From positions 1 through 64,000 of the forward strand of contig NZ_WOVL01000017.1 of the NCBI RefSeq assembly GCF_009737085.1: a stretch of 64,000 nt of DNA, read 5' to 3'. Positions 53,055 to 62,136 of this stretch are shown in pieces. The notes beneath the pieces were generated by a model, which saw nothing but the letters and a program-made list of their open reading frames with translations, ran no database searches and had not been told where the DNA came from. Both the position numbers and the translations under genes were made by a program. Every line of letters starts with the position of its first letter. Position 1 is the stretch's first letter. This DNA is from Paenibacillus sp. NEAU-GSW1 (GTDB lineage Bacteria; Bacillota; Bacilli; Paenibacillales; Paenibacillaceae).

Positions 53055-54672
53055 TTAACCAGCGCCATTCTTCGATATTGTCGGTGATCGGCCAGCCATG
53101 ACCATGCGGATGAATTTTTTGCTTCCCGATATCGAGGCCGTCTTTGACAACATAAAGATGATCAATATTGACAAGCCACGCCCATGCGGCATCTCCTTGA
53201 ACGCCAACGCCGGTCGTGCCGTCCCATTGCGCTTTCTTCCAATATTCCATCGCATCCCTCTCGTTGCGCGCCAGCAGCGCCTTCTCAAACCAGCCGTCTA
53301 CCGCCGCATTGCTGTAGTAGCCGGAATTATAGTAATCCACACCGCGGAATTTGCTGCTGTACAAGTTGTACATCTCAATTGGATCTTGGCTTCCGAAGCC
53401 GAAAAGAACGGCATTGGAATACATCAGCTTGCCGATGTCATCCCAGCTTTTTCCGCTCGCTTCGATCTGAATGCCTGCTGCCTTTACCATGTCGGCAACC
53501 GCAAGCGCCAACGATTGGCGGTTCATATCCCCGGCTGGATACAGCAGCGTGAACTTCGCTTTCATGCCGTTTTTCTCGACAATGCCGTCGCCGTCGCTGT
53601 CCTTCCAGCCGCCTTCAGCAAGCAATTTTGCCGCCTTGCCGATATCGCCGTCTTCAAAAACCGTATCCGGATTCCACCATGGAAGACCGTCATTAACCGT
53701 ATAGGCGGGCGTGCCGTAGCCCTCCAGAATGCCTTCCACCAGCGCGGCCCGATCAATTGCGTAATTCACCGCTTGACGAATCGCGAGATCAGCCGTTACG
53801 GCATTGCCGATTGGATGGCCCAGCTCTGTCTTCCCGCCAGGAAGGACGAAAGGAAGCATAATGCCGCGATTATCGACCGACTTCACCGCTTCGACATGCA
53901 TGCCGTTCACCGATTGCTTGCTAAAAGCGGACGGAATATAAGCGACATCAACCTGACCCGACTTAGCTGCGGCAAATGCGGCATCCTCGCTCAAGAACAG
54001 AAACGTCATCTTTTTAAAGAATGGCTTGTCTCCGTAATAAAGATCGTTATAGGCAACAATGACTTGTTGTCCTTTGTCCCATTGAATAAGCTTGTACGGT
54101 CCGGAACCGATCGGATGCTGAGCGTAGTCGCCGCTGTATGCATGCTTGGGAACGATGCCCAGCGTTGTGAGCAGCGTAATAAAGGTCGATTGAGGCTCAT
54201 GTAATGTAAAAATGATTTCATAATCCCCATTTGTGCTGATGTCGGCCACATTCGTAACATCTACCGTAGAGCCTTTGCCTGCGGCAGTCTCAAACGTAAA
54301 TTTGACATCGGCAGCTGTCAGCGGATGCCCGTCAGAAAACTTAACGCCACCTCGCAGCTGCACCGTCCATTGTTTTCCATCCTCCGAAATGCTGTACTTC
54401 TCGCCAATATCGTTGGCGATGCTCATATCGCTGCTGCGCTTGAACAGCGTGCTTTGAAACATCGGCGATCCGTACCTTCCCCATCCGGTCGTCGGGTCGA
54501 ATCCGTCTTCAGGCTCTGCGCCAATAGCCAGCAGCAATTCATCCTTAGTTTGCGCAGGCCGCTGCTCTTGCCGAGTCGGTTTTTCCACCCCGGTGCATCC
54601 GGCCGATAAAGCTAGCAGCAGCGATGCAGTCATTATCAAGACGATTGCTTTCATACATCGACTATGTTTCAC
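53047..54672 (-). CDS. nikA: Nickel-binding lipoprotein NikA
   Basis: This 541-residue substrate-binding protein has a lipobox LLALSAGC and the family-5 solute-binding fold (DELLLAIGAEPEDGFDPTTG, LRGGVKFSDGHPLTAADVKF). His-rich KIHPHGHGWP near the end could bind metal. Nickel specificity is inferred from nikR just upstream and the operator before this gene; an oligopeptide role is the alternative. The start is GTG at 54672, with GGAGG 7 bases upstream. Confidence 0.85.
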   Translation of the reverse strand: MKHSRCMKAIVLIMTASLLLALSAGCTGVEKPTRQEQRPAQTKDELLLAIGAEPEDGFDPTTGWGRYGSPMFQSTLFKRSSDMSIANDIGEKYSISEDGKQWTVQLRGGVKFSDGHPLTAADVKFTFETAAGKGSTVDVTNVADISTNGDYEIIFTLHEPQSTFITLLTTLGIVPKHAYSGDYAQHPIGSGPYKLIQWDKGQQVIVAYNDLYYGDKPFFKKMTFLFLSEDAAFAAAKSGQVDVAYIPSAFSKQSVNGMHVEAVKSVDNRGIMLPFVLPGGKTELGHPIGNAVTADLAIRQAVNYAIDRAALVEGILEGYGTPAYTVNDGLPWWNPDTVFEDGDIGKAAKLLAEGGWKDSDGDGIVEKNGMKAKFTLLYPAGDMNRQSLALAVADMVKAAGIQIEASGKSWDDIGKLMYSNAVLFGFGSQDPIEMYNLYSSKFRGVDYYNSGYYSNAAVDGWFEKALLARNERDAMEYWKKAQWDGTTGVGVQGDAAWAWLVNIDHLYVVKDGLDIGKQKIHPHGHGWPITDNIEEWRWLNE

Positions 54673-54694
54673 TACTTATCCTCCTCACCGCTTT

Positions 54695-54730
54695 TTCCGT
54701 GTTACATTTTTAAAAAATTGTAACACGGAA
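54695..54730. promoter_or_regulatory. NikR-type operator before nikA
   Basis: TTCCGTGTTACA (54695-54706) and TGTAACACGGAA (54719-54730) are perfect 12-bp inverted repeats with a 12-base AT spacer. The core GTGTTAC-N14-GTAACAC matches the NikR box reported for Geobacter NikR. It ends 23 bases before the nikA start, well placed to block transcription when nickel is bound. Confidence 0.8.
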
Positions 54731-54990
54731 CAGATGGACAGGCATCCATTTTTTCCATTAAATCCGCTTGTGAAGGAAGAAAACTTAACATCAATATCTA
54801 GCAGCGGCCATTTCCTGCCTGTTTTCGATAATGGACATCGCCAAGCTTAGGCATTCAGTGCATTCAGCATTTTCTAATTAACGGTCAGTTTATTTGAAAA
54901 TTTGTTTGTTTTTCAGGCAATGGTTCCATGTTAAATTGAAGTCAAACAGGTTGGCTCGATTAAGAAGAAGTAAATAATTTACATAGCCTA
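54731..54990. other. AT-rich gap upstream of the NikR operator
   Basis: This stretch is AT-rich, with no convincing gene or repeat. It should contain the nikA promoter, read leftward. Only short open frames without ribosome sites are seen. Confidence 0.5.
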
Positions 54991-55000
54991 AAAAAAATAA

Positions 55001-55045
55001 AAACGGCTCCGGCGAAAGGTTTATCCCCCTTCTCCGAAGCCGTTT
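55001..55045. terminator. Terminator after nikR
   Basis: AAACGGCTCCGG (55001-55012) pairs with CCGAAGCCGTTT (55034-55045), one mismatch, with flanking A runs on the left that become T runs on the minus strand. Confidence 0.75.
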
Positions 55046-55054
55046 ATTCTCTCA

Positions 55055-55510
55055 TCATTCATGCTCGTGATGTCTATGCTCGTCCGTTCCATGCTCCTCC
55101 GCAAATGTGACGGACAGCTCGGCGTACGTAACGCCCTTCTGCACCTGAATCTGCTGATGAAGCTGGCGAAGCCTCCCAAGCTGGCCTCTTACCGCAATGA
55201 CCTCCAAGCATTGATTATGGTTCAAATGCACATGCATGTTCGAAATAATATCGTGATGGCAATCATGTTGAAGCTCCATAAGAAGCAGCGGCAGTTCACG
55301 AACATGATGATCATACACCATTACAATTGTGCCTGCGACCGTTTGCTCCGACTTCAGCCGCGACGGTTCCAGCAGCGCCTTGCGCGCTAAATCCCGGATC
55401 GCTTCCGAGCGGTTTGAATAACCCTGCTCCTGAACATACTCATCGAATTGCTCGATCAACGGCGCGGGGAACGAAACCCCGAACCTCGTCAGTTCTTCTT
55501 TTTCCGCCAT
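55055..55510 (-). CDS. nikR: Nickel-responsive regulator NikR (CopG family)
   Basis: This protein of about 151 residues has an N-terminal ribbon-helix-helix, TRFGVSFPAPLIEQFDEYVQ to YSNRSEAIRDLARKAL, and a C-terminal ACT-like nickel domain. The nickel site is visible as YDHHVRE, then SNMHVHLNHNQCLEVIAV, with the conserved histidines and cysteine. A His-rich tail EHRHHEHE ends the protein, which is not universal. It represses the nickel importer when nickel is plentiful and should bind the palindrome before nikA. TTG 55519 is an alternative start. Confidence 0.92.
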   Translation of the reverse strand: MAEKEELTRFGVSFPAPLIEQFDEYVQEQGYSNRSEAIRDLARKALLEPSRLKSEQTVAGTIVMVYDHHVRELPLLLMELQHDCHHDIISNMHVHLNHNQCLEVIAVRGQLGRLRQLHQQIQVQKGVTYAELSVTFAEEHGTDEHRHHEHE

Positions 55511-55585
55511 TATGGACAATCACCCTAATCACCGAAATGAATTTGTCCAAAGCTTACCACACTTCCAGCGGTTGTACTATCCGTA

Positions 55586-56341
55586 CTAGCGGTTCATCCA
55601 GCCGCCGTCCACGCAAAGCACATGGCCCGCCATGTAATCGGACGCTTGCGACGCAAGGAAAATCGTCGGGCCCATCATATCTTCGGACGTTCCCCATCTT
55701 CCGGCCGGGATGCGATCCAAAATTTGCTTGCTGCGGACCGGATCGTCACGCAGCGCTTCTGTATTATCCGTCGCCATGTAACCCGGTGCGATCGCATTCA
55801 CTTGCACGCCTTTTGCCGCCCACTCATTGCCCAGCGCTTTCGTCAAGCCGGCAACGGCATGTTTGCTTGCCGTATAGCCGGGAACGTTGATGCCGCCTTG
55901 GAAGCTGAGCATAGATGCGATGTTGATGATTTTTCCCGAGCCTTGCTTAATCATATGATTGCCGGCAAGCTGGCAAAGAACGAATACGGAATTCAAATTG
56001 ACGTCAAGCACCGCTTGCCAATCGTCATAGCTGTGATCAGCTGCAGGCGTGCGGCGAATGATGCCTGCATTGTTGACGAGAATGTCCAAACGGCCAAGGC
56101 CTTGGAGCGTCTGCTCGATAATTCCCGGCAGCAGACTGCGATCCGAAACGTCAGCCTGAATCGTAATCGCTTTGCGACCCAGAGCCTCCACTTCCGTTTT
56201 AACTGCTGTTGCCGGCGTGCTGTTTGTGACGAGCGCGATATCCGCGCCCGCTTTCGCCAGACCTAGCGCAATCGCCGAGCCAAGACCGCGGCCTGCTCCC
56301 GTTACGATTGCTGTTTTTCCGGTCAGATCAAAATAACTCAT
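55586..56341 (-). CDS. kduD: 2-deoxy-D-gluconate 3-dehydrogenase (SDR)
   Basis: This 251-residue short-chain dehydrogenase has TGAGRGLGSAIALGLA for NAD binding, NNAGI, the catalytic YTASKHAV and the ending HVLCVDGGWMNR, as in KduD. It reduces or oxidises 2,5-diketo-3-deoxygluconate in uronate catabolism. It is the last gene of the kduI-deoR-kduD group. Confidence 0.9.
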   Translation of the reverse strand: MSYFDLTGKTAIVTGAGRGLGSAIALGLAKAGADIALVTNSTPATAVKTEVEALGRKAITIQADVSDRSLLPGIIEQTLQGLGRLDILVNNAGIIRRTPAADHSYDDWQAVLDVNLNSVFVLCQLAGNHMIKQGSGKIINIASMLSFQGGINVPGYTASKHAVAGLTKALGNEWAAKGVQVNAIAPGYMATDNTEALRDDPVRSKQILDRIPAGRWGTSEDMMGPTIFLASQASDYMAGHVLCVDGGWMNR

Positions 56342-56401
56342 CGTTGCACCATCCTCTACAAAATCGAAATTCGCGCCGTAACTCCGGTGATCCGGCCTCA
56401 G

Positions 56402-57163
56402 CTAACCCTGCGCCTTCATAATGCGAACGCCGTGCTCCTCGTACTTGCGAACGACCGCATCGTCAATTGCCGCGTCAGTCATAATGCATTGGATCGAATC
56501 CAACCCTGCGAACGTAATGAGCGCTCCGCGATCGAACTTGCTATGGTCCGCAACGCAATAAATTTGTTTGGCGCATTCCATATAGACCTGTTTCAGCTTC
56601 GTCAGCTCTTCGGTAAAGATCGTCAGACCATATTCGGTATGAATGCCGGTTGTCGACAAAAACAGCTTATGGACGTTAAGCCTCCTAATCCAATCATGCC
56701 ACTCGTTGCCGATAAGCAAATTGTGATGGCGATAGCCTCCGGGCACGACGAGACGGATTTGATCTTTAGCCGTCAACTCGCGAATGATGAGCAAATCGTT
56801 CGTCAACACCGTTATCGGCATATTTTTCATCCGCTTGGCCATTTCAAGCGTTGTGCTTCCCGCGTCCAACGCAATAATATCATTCGGTTCAATAATGGAG
56901 AGCGCAAGGTCGGCGATTGCCGCCTTCTCCTTCTGATGCTTGCTGTTCGGGTATTGGAGCGGCAATATGCTGTCCTCTCCATCCTGAGCCAGCACCGCGC
57001 CGCCGTGAATCCGTTTGAGGATACCTTTTTCCTCGAGCTTCTCTAAATCTTCCCGAACGGTCTTCTCCGTTACGCCAAACCGCTCGCTCAATTCGGAAAC
57101 TTTAACGCTTCCTTTTTCCTCCAGCTGCTTGACAATTTGCCGATGTCGTTCCGCTGCCAGCAT
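56402..57163 (-). CDS. DeoR-family regulator of uronate catabolism
   Basis: This 253-residue protein has the DeoR helix-turn-helix VSELSERFGVTEKTVREDLEKLEEKG and the sugar-phosphate sensor domain (IALDAGSTTLEMAKRM, ITVLTNDLLI, GGYRHHNLLIG). It ends just before kduD and starts next to the end of kduI, so it probably controls these two genes in response to a keto-deoxy-gluconate intermediate. Confidence 0.88.
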   Translation of the reverse strand: MLAAERHRQIVKQLEEKGSVKVSELSERFGVTEKTVREDLEKLEEKGILKRIHGGAVLAQDGEDSILPLQYPNSKHQKEKAAIADLALSIIEPNDIIALDAGSTTLEMAKRMKNMPITVLTNDLLIIRELTAKDQIRLVVPGGYRHHNLLIGNEWHDWIRRLNVHKLFLSTTGIHTEYGLTIFTEELTKLKQVYMECAKQIYCVADHSKFDRGALITFAGLDSIQCIMTDAAIDDAVVRKYEEHGVRIMKAQG

Positions 57164-57997
57164 TTATTTCAACTCATCCATCTTAATAAAGTCCTGGTCG
57201 GAGAACGAATAGTTCTCGCCTGCCATCGACCAGCAGAACGAATAGTTGCTTGTGCCGGCACCGGAGTGGATTGACCACGGCGGCGAAATGATCGCTTGCT
57301 CGTTGGCAACGACAAGATGTCTTGTCTCCGACGGCTCGCCCATCATATGGAAAATGCGGGCGTCCGCATTCAGATCGAAATAGAGATACGCTTCCATGCG
57401 GCGATCATGAATATGCGATGGCATCGTGTTCCAGATGCTTCCTGTTTTTAAGCATGTTACGCCAAGCATCAGCTGGCAGCTTTGAATGCCGTCTGCGTGA
57501 ATGTACTTATAAATAACGCGTTCGTTCGAAGTTTCCAGCGATCCGAGCGGCGTCGGGTTCGCTTGCTCCATCGTCATTTTTTGCGTTTCGATTTCTTTGT
57601 GAGCAGGCGTGGAGCAGAAGTACAGCTTCGCCGGGTTCGCTTTGTCTTTGCTTTCCAGCAGCACTTCCCGTTTGCCTTTGCCGACATAGAGAACTTCCAG
57701 ACGATTCAGCTCATACGTTTCGCCGTCTACTTTGATGACAGCCGTGTTATGGCTAATGTTAAGGAAGCCGATCTCCCGGCGCTCCAGAAAATAGTCTGTT
57801 TTAAGCGTATCCGGATCAGACAGCTCAAGCTGCTCATGCACCGGATTTGCGCCGCCTACGATCATCCGATCATAGTGGCTGTATGTCATCTGTACTTTGT
57901 CAGGCACAAACATGTCCTGAACCAAAAAATCCTTTCTTAAACGATCCGTTGTATATTGTTTAAAGTCGTTCGGGTTAGTCGCGTGACGCACTTCCAT
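57164..57997 (-). CDS. kduI: 5-keto-4-deoxyuronate isomerase
   Basis: This 277-residue cupin protein contains MEVRHATNPNDFKQYTTDRL at the start and the zinc-binding MPSHIHDRRMEAYLYFD with histidines and glutamate, as in KduI. It isomerises the unsaturated uronate released from pectin. The upstream AT-rich 267-base gap has the repeated word AAACAAACATTTTCAAAC, a possible DeoR operator. GAGGAGG precedes the ATG. Confidence 0.93.
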   Translation of the reverse strand: MEVRHATNPNDFKQYTTDRLRKDFLVQDMFVPDKVQMTYSHYDRMIVGGANPVHEQLELSDPDTLKTDYFLERREIGFLNISHNTAVIKVDGETYELNRLEVLYVGKGKREVLLESKDKANPAKLYFCSTPAHKEIETQKMTMEQANPTPLGSLETSNERVIYKYIHADGIQSCQLMLGVTCLKTGSIWNTMPSHIHDRRMEAYLYFDLNADARIFHMMGEPSETRHLVVANEQAIISPPWSIHSGAGTSNYSFCWSMAGENYSFSDQDFIKMDELK

Positions 57998-58276
57998 AAT
58001 TAATTCCTCCTCGATGGGCTCAATGAGTTAGTTTGGCAACACAATACAACGTCTTGCAAGTTTGAAAATGTTTGTTTTTATAATATCACACATTTGCGAA
58101 CTTAAAAAGTAGTTCGTTTTAAGGAAGGCAGTTCCGGCTCACTTGTGTTGCGGATGGAACCTACAGATTTTTATTGCTCGAAACAACATGAATATATTAA
58201 AATTCAATCTATATATATTGTAAAACAATAAATTCGGTATTATAATAACATTGAATTTGTTCCGATGAGGTGCTCG

Positions 58277-58768
58277 ATGAAGAAACGTATATCGACTTTA
58301 TTTTTAAAGATTGCCGTCTTGGTTATGGGGATCTTGGTTATGGGGATCCTGCCGCTTGTCGTATGTATATTTGCGCTGCTTGTCTTGTTTCGAGGAACGA
58401 GCGACCAATTTCCAGGAAAAGTTTATCTTTCGGATATCGTTTTTTTTATACCCATTATTCCTTTTTACATCGCGCTGTATCAGACCTATAAATTGCTCCT
58501 TTATATTGATAACAATATCGCTTTTTCAGAGCTGTCGGTTCGGGCATTACATGTAATCAAATACTGTGGATTCAGTGAGAGCATTATTTATTTGGCGATG
58601 GAACCCTTTTTGTTTAATGTGGCAAAGCAAGAAGATGCGTCGGGTATTATACTGCTTGGACTGGTTGCAGCCTTTGCCTCGTTCGTTCTCGCCTCATTTG
58701 GAGCTTTGCTTAAACGATTATTGCAGGATGCTTTAAAGCTGCATTCGGAAAATGAACTGACGGTATGA
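58277..58768 (+). CDS. DUF2975 membrane protein
   Basis: This 163-residue protein has four membrane helices. The family pattern is YLSDIVFFIPIIPFYIALYQ, then YKLLLYIDNNIAFSELSVRA. GAGG lies 6 bases before the ATG at 58277. A 15-base tandem duplication repeats VMGIL in the first helix. In many Firmicutes a small HTH gene of the YozG type follows; none is present, since the 112-bp array starts at once. Confidence 0.75.
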   Translation: MKKRISTLFLKIAVLVMGILVMGILPLVVCIFALLVLFRGTSDQFPGKVYLSDIVFFIPIIPFYIALYQTYKLLLYIDNNIAFSELSVRALHVIKYCGFSESIIYLAMEPFLFNVAKQEDASGIILLGLVAAFASFVLASFGALLKRLLQDALKLHSENELTV

Positions 58769-58774
58769 GTAGCT

Positions 58775-59200
58775 TACCGCAGCGTTATTTCAGCACTTGA
58801 GCGCCCTCGGAGACGTTTTAACGCTGTCACACAGCGTTATTACCCAGTTTCGGGCGCTCTTCGCCCTTTTACAGCCAATAACGCTGCCGCGCAGCGTTAT
58901 TTCAGCGCTTGAGCGCCTCGGCGACGCAATAACGCTGTCACACAGCGTTATTACCCCAGTTTCGGGCGCTCTTCGCCCTTTTACAGCAAATAACGCTGCC
59001 GCGCAGCGTTATTTCAGCGCTTGAGCGCCTCGGCAACGCAATAACGCTGTCACACAGCGTTATTACCCCAGTTTCGGGCGCTCTTCGCCCTTTTACAGCC
59101 AATAACGCTGCCGCGCAGCGTTATTTCAGCGCTCGAGCGCCTCGGCGGGTGACGTTTTAACGCTGTCACACAGCGTTATTTCTCAAGCTCTGGGCGCTTC
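58775..59200. repeat. Array of 112-bp tandem repeats built from palindromes
   Basis: The block starting GCAGCGTTATTTCAGC recurs at 58779, 58891, 59003 and 59115, exactly 112 bases apart. Each unit has ACGCTG CCGCG CAGCGT and ACGCTG TCACA CAGCGT palindromes, an AGCGCTTGAGCGC stretch and a GGGCG CTCTT CGCCC TTTT hairpin. There is no open frame across it. About 3.8 units fill the 440-base gap, and similar single copies lie elsewhere in the window. Confidence 0.9.
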
Positions 59201-59210
59201 ACCGAGAACA

Positions 59211-59882
59211 CTATTTTACATTGCTCCGCTTGTCACCTAGCTTGTACGTGCGTACACGTTTGCTCCCAGAAGCTGGGGATAAATATTGCCGTTTAACCAG
59301 CTCGCGCAACAGCTTCCGCGTATACTCATTGCCTCTGCCCAATAACCGGCAAACTTCTGACGGTGTGATCGGCGCATTTTTCTGCATTGTCATTCGAATC
59401 ACTTCCTTTTGCTCCACCGTTAACCAGCAGTCGTCCTCAATGTCTATGCTGTATAATTTACCAAGCAACTGCTGAATAAGCTGAATGCATTGCCGCGGAC
59501 GTTCCTTAATATCATCAAACGAAAAACGAATGACAATCCAGTCATCCAGCACTAGATGATTTTGACGCAATAAAGAATCGGCGAACTGCCTCCGGTCGGT
59601 ATCACGCAAATGCGGACCGTAACCGTCTATTTCGAACGCAATCTTATAGAACCCGCGAATGTACGCATAATCCACATAACGGACGCCATCCCTGAAATCG
59701 CTCACCTCCCATTCCGCGTGCAGATTGTCAAAACCTTTCACCGCATGTTTCCATACCAGCTCGATGAACATTTTTTCCGCATGTCCATGATGATCCAGTC
59801 GTCTTCTTCGTTCTCCTTTGCTAGCTGCTGCTTGTCCGGCAATCCATCCTCCGTAACTGCCCGCAACTTTAGCTTCCTCCAT
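59211..59882 (-). CDS. PD-(D/E)XK nuclease-like protein with C-terminal winged helix
   Basis: This 223-residue protein has a Vsr/DUF559-like core: EMFIELVWKHAV helix, then VRYVDYAYIRGFYKIAFEIDG with the D...ExD pattern of PD-(D/E)XK nucleases, followed by YGPHLRDTDRRQFADSLLRQ. The C-terminal 70 residues look like a winged helix (ITPSEVCRLLGRGNEYTRKL). ATG 59882 has GGAGG 9 bases upstream. It lies 11 bases from the 112-bp array. Its DNA target is unknown. Confidence 0.75.
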   Translation of the reverse strand: MEEAKVAGSYGGWIAGQAAASKGERRRRLDHHGHAEKMFIELVWKHAVKGFDNLHAEWEVSDFRDGVRYVDYAYIRGFYKIAFEIDGYGPHLRDTDRRQFADSLLRQNHLVLDDWIVIRFSFDDIKERPRQCIQLIQQLLGKLYSIDIEDDCWLTVEQKEVIRMTMQKNAPITPSEVCRLLGRGNEYTRKLLRELVKRQYLSPASGSKRVRTYKLGDKRSNVK

Positions 59883-59911
59883 TCTCATTCGCCTCCTTAA
59901 TCATAAAAAGA

Positions 59912-59955
59912 AAACACCGCTCCTCTCCGTATCTGGACGGAAAAGAGCGGTGTTC
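59912..59955 (-). terminator. Terminator after the GH127 gene
   Basis: AACACCGCTC (59913-59922) and GAGCGGTGTT (59945-59954) pair, with TTTTCTTTTT following on the minus strand. Confidence 0.85.
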
Positions 59956-60023
59956 TTCACTCGCTATATCGCAAGTATATCTGATTTCGCAGGAAAATGT
60001 AACCAACTAATTTTGAGTGTATC

Positions 60024-62003
60024 TTACAGACCTTCCCTTACCCAAACGGCCATTTCGCCTTCGCCGCGGTTAGCCCACGCATAATAAGGAATGAACGTGA
60101 TCGGGGCGTCCTCGATGACCGCAGCGCCATTTGCGCTGTACAGCGATTCATCCGAATACCGGACGCGCTTCGCCAATGCCTCAATAGCGACAACGCTTTC
60201 GCCTTCGAACAATCCTTGCATACGAACCGGTACCAGCTTGCCGCCTGACGGCAGAACAAGCTCATGCAAGCCCGAGCCGTTGTCCGCTTGCTCCAAGCAA
60301 TAGACGAGCGGGCCGCGCTGCAAAGCGACTTTGCCGGCATTGCCCCGCACGAGCGAATTGCTGTGCATGCGCGTCACCGGCATATCGAGCGTAAGCTCGA
60401 CCCGGTCGCCCGTTTGCCAGACACGCTCGAGAATGGCGTAGCCATCTACGGGCTCCACGGCAACCTTTGTTCCGTTTACAGTCAACGACGATTGCTTGCA
60501 CCAGCCCGGAATCCGCAGCGCAAGGCTAAATTGCGCGCCAGCTCGCTCGCCGGGCAGCTCGATCTCGAACGCAATATCGCCTTCATACGGATAGTTCGAC
60601 TGCTGCTTCAGCAGCACTTCCGCCCCTTCGTCAACTTGAAGGCGCGCTTCGCCGCCAATGTACAAATGCGTGTAAATCGTATTGTTCGTTACGGTGTAAA
60701 TGTATTCGCCAAGCGAGGCAAGCAGCCTGGCGACATTCGGCGGGCAGCATGCGCAGCCGAACCACTCCTGCCGCACCGGCTTCACATGGTCTACTTTATG
60801 GTTGCCCCCGCTGCACGCTTTTGGATCCACCTCAAGCGGATTCACATAGAAGAAATGTTTGCCGTCTCGCGACATCCCGCCAACGACTGTATTGTAGAGC
60901 GCTCGCTCCAGCACGTCGGCATAGCGGCCGCGCTGTTCAATGCGAAGCATCCGGTTCGCAAAAAAGATCAAGCCGATTGAAGCGCAAGTTTCGGCGTAAA
61001 CCGTATCGTTCGGCAAATCATAATCATACGAGAAAGCCTCGCCTTGATGCATCGAGCCGATGCCGCCCGTAATGTACATTTGACGATTCGCGATATTGTC
61101 CCAAAGCTTTCGGCATGCTGCGAGCAGCTCATGATCGCCGGTTTCTGCCGCAATGTCTGCCATGCCAGTCAGCATATAAACGACGCGAACCGCATGTCCG
61201 GTCGCCTTTTCCTGCTCTCTAACCGGCAAATGGGTTTGGAAGTAGCCGTTATCGATATCTTTTACCGTATGTCCCCAATGAGACTTGCCCTTCCGTTGCT
61301 CCAGCTCTTTAGCAAAAAAACTCGGTTGTTGTCCGCGCTGATCGATAAAATATTTGCCTAGCTTGAGATACTTCTCGTTCCCAGTCGCTTCATACAGCTT
61401 CACCAGCGCAAGCTCGATTTCCTGATGGCCGTCATAGCCGTTCAGCTTGCCCGGTTCGTTGCCGAACACTTCGTCGATATAATCGGCGAATTTGCTTACA
61501 ATTTCGAGCAACCTTCTTTTGCCCGTCGACTTGTAATAAGCTACCGCCGCTTCGATCATATGTCCGGCGCAATACAGTTCGTGGCAGTCCATCAGGTTCG
61601 TCCATTTGCCGCCCGGTTCCTTAATCGTGAAATAGGTATTCAAATAACCGTTTTCGTGCTGCGCTTTGCCGATAATATCAATCATTTCATCGGCTATCCG
61701 CTCCAGCTCGGGATCTCTTTTCACATCCAGCAAATAGGCGACAGCCTCCAGCCATTTCGCCACGTCGCTGTCTTGAAAAACAAAGCCGTAAAATTCGCCC
61801 TGCTCCATGCCCGCCGCGATTTTAAAATTACGCACCGCTCGGCTTGGCTCCGCGCCTTCCACACGGTCGTTAAGCGCTTCCCATTGATATGGAACGACGA
61901 CATTCCGTACGAGATTAATATAATAATTCCAAAAATGATCGTTAATCGCTACATTTTTCAACGGAATTTGCTTCGCCCGACCGATTGCCGCCGTTTTCGA
62001 CAT
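60024..62003 (-). CDS. GH127 beta-L-arabinofuranosidase (DUF1680)
   Basis: From ATG 62003 (GCGGAGG upstream) the 659-residue enzyme has the GH127 layout: NVAINDHFWNYYINLVRNVV at the start, HENGYLNTYFTI, the glutamate and cysteine in VYAETCASIGLIFFANRML, and CACCPPNVARLLASLGEYIY with two zinc-binding cysteines, one of which is the nucleophile in HypBA1. It removes L-arabinofuranose from arabinan or glycoproteins. It is divergent from two AraC regulators. Confidence 0.9.
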   Translation of the reverse strand: MSKTAAIGRAKQIPLKNVAINDHFWNYYINLVRNVVVPYQWEALNDRVEGAEPSRAVRNFKIAAGMEQGEFYGFVFQDSDVAKWLEAVAYLLDVKRDPELERIADEMIDIIGKAQHENGYLNTYFTIKEPGGKWTNLMDCHELYCAGHMIEAAVAYYKSTGKRRLLEIVSKFADYIDEVFGNEPGKLNGYDGHQEIELALVKLYEATGNEKYLKLGKYFIDQRGQQPSFFAKELEQRKGKSHWGHTVKDIDNGYFQTHLPVREQEKATGHAVRVVYMLTGMADIAAETGDHELLAACRKLWDNIANRQMYITGGIGSMHQGEAFSYDYDLPNDTVYAETCASIGLIFFANRMLRIEQRGRYADVLERALYNTVVGGMSRDGKHFFYVNPLEVDPKACSGGNHKVDHVKPVRQEWFGCACCPPNVARLLASLGEYIYTVTNNTIYTHLYIGGEARLQVDEGAEVLLKQQSNYPYEGDIAFEIELPGERAGAQFSLALRIPGWCKQSSLTVNGTKVAVEPVDGYAILERVWQTGDRVELTLDMPVTRMHSNSLVRGNAGKVALQRGPLVYCLEQADNGSGLHELVLPSGGKLVPVRMQGLFEGESVVAIEALAKRVRYSDESLYSANGAAVIEDAPITFIPYYAWANRGEGEMAVWVREGL

Positions 62004-62136
62004 AAGTACCGCCTCCGCAATATTGTTGTAATATTTCATACTGACAGTACTTATTGTATTCTTTATAATTGAAGTGATAAACAAGCTAATTCAACCTAAT
62101 AATTATAAAATATCACACTGGAGGTCGAGCATTGTA

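Noticed and set aside
49663..54672. Oligopeptide (Opp/Dpp) transporter
   Set aside because: Family alone would allow it, but the NikR gene and the NikR box directly before nikA make nickel more likely.
58775..59200. CRISPR array
   Set aside because: Units are 112 bases with no unique spacers and no cas genes; the palindromes themselves are repeated.
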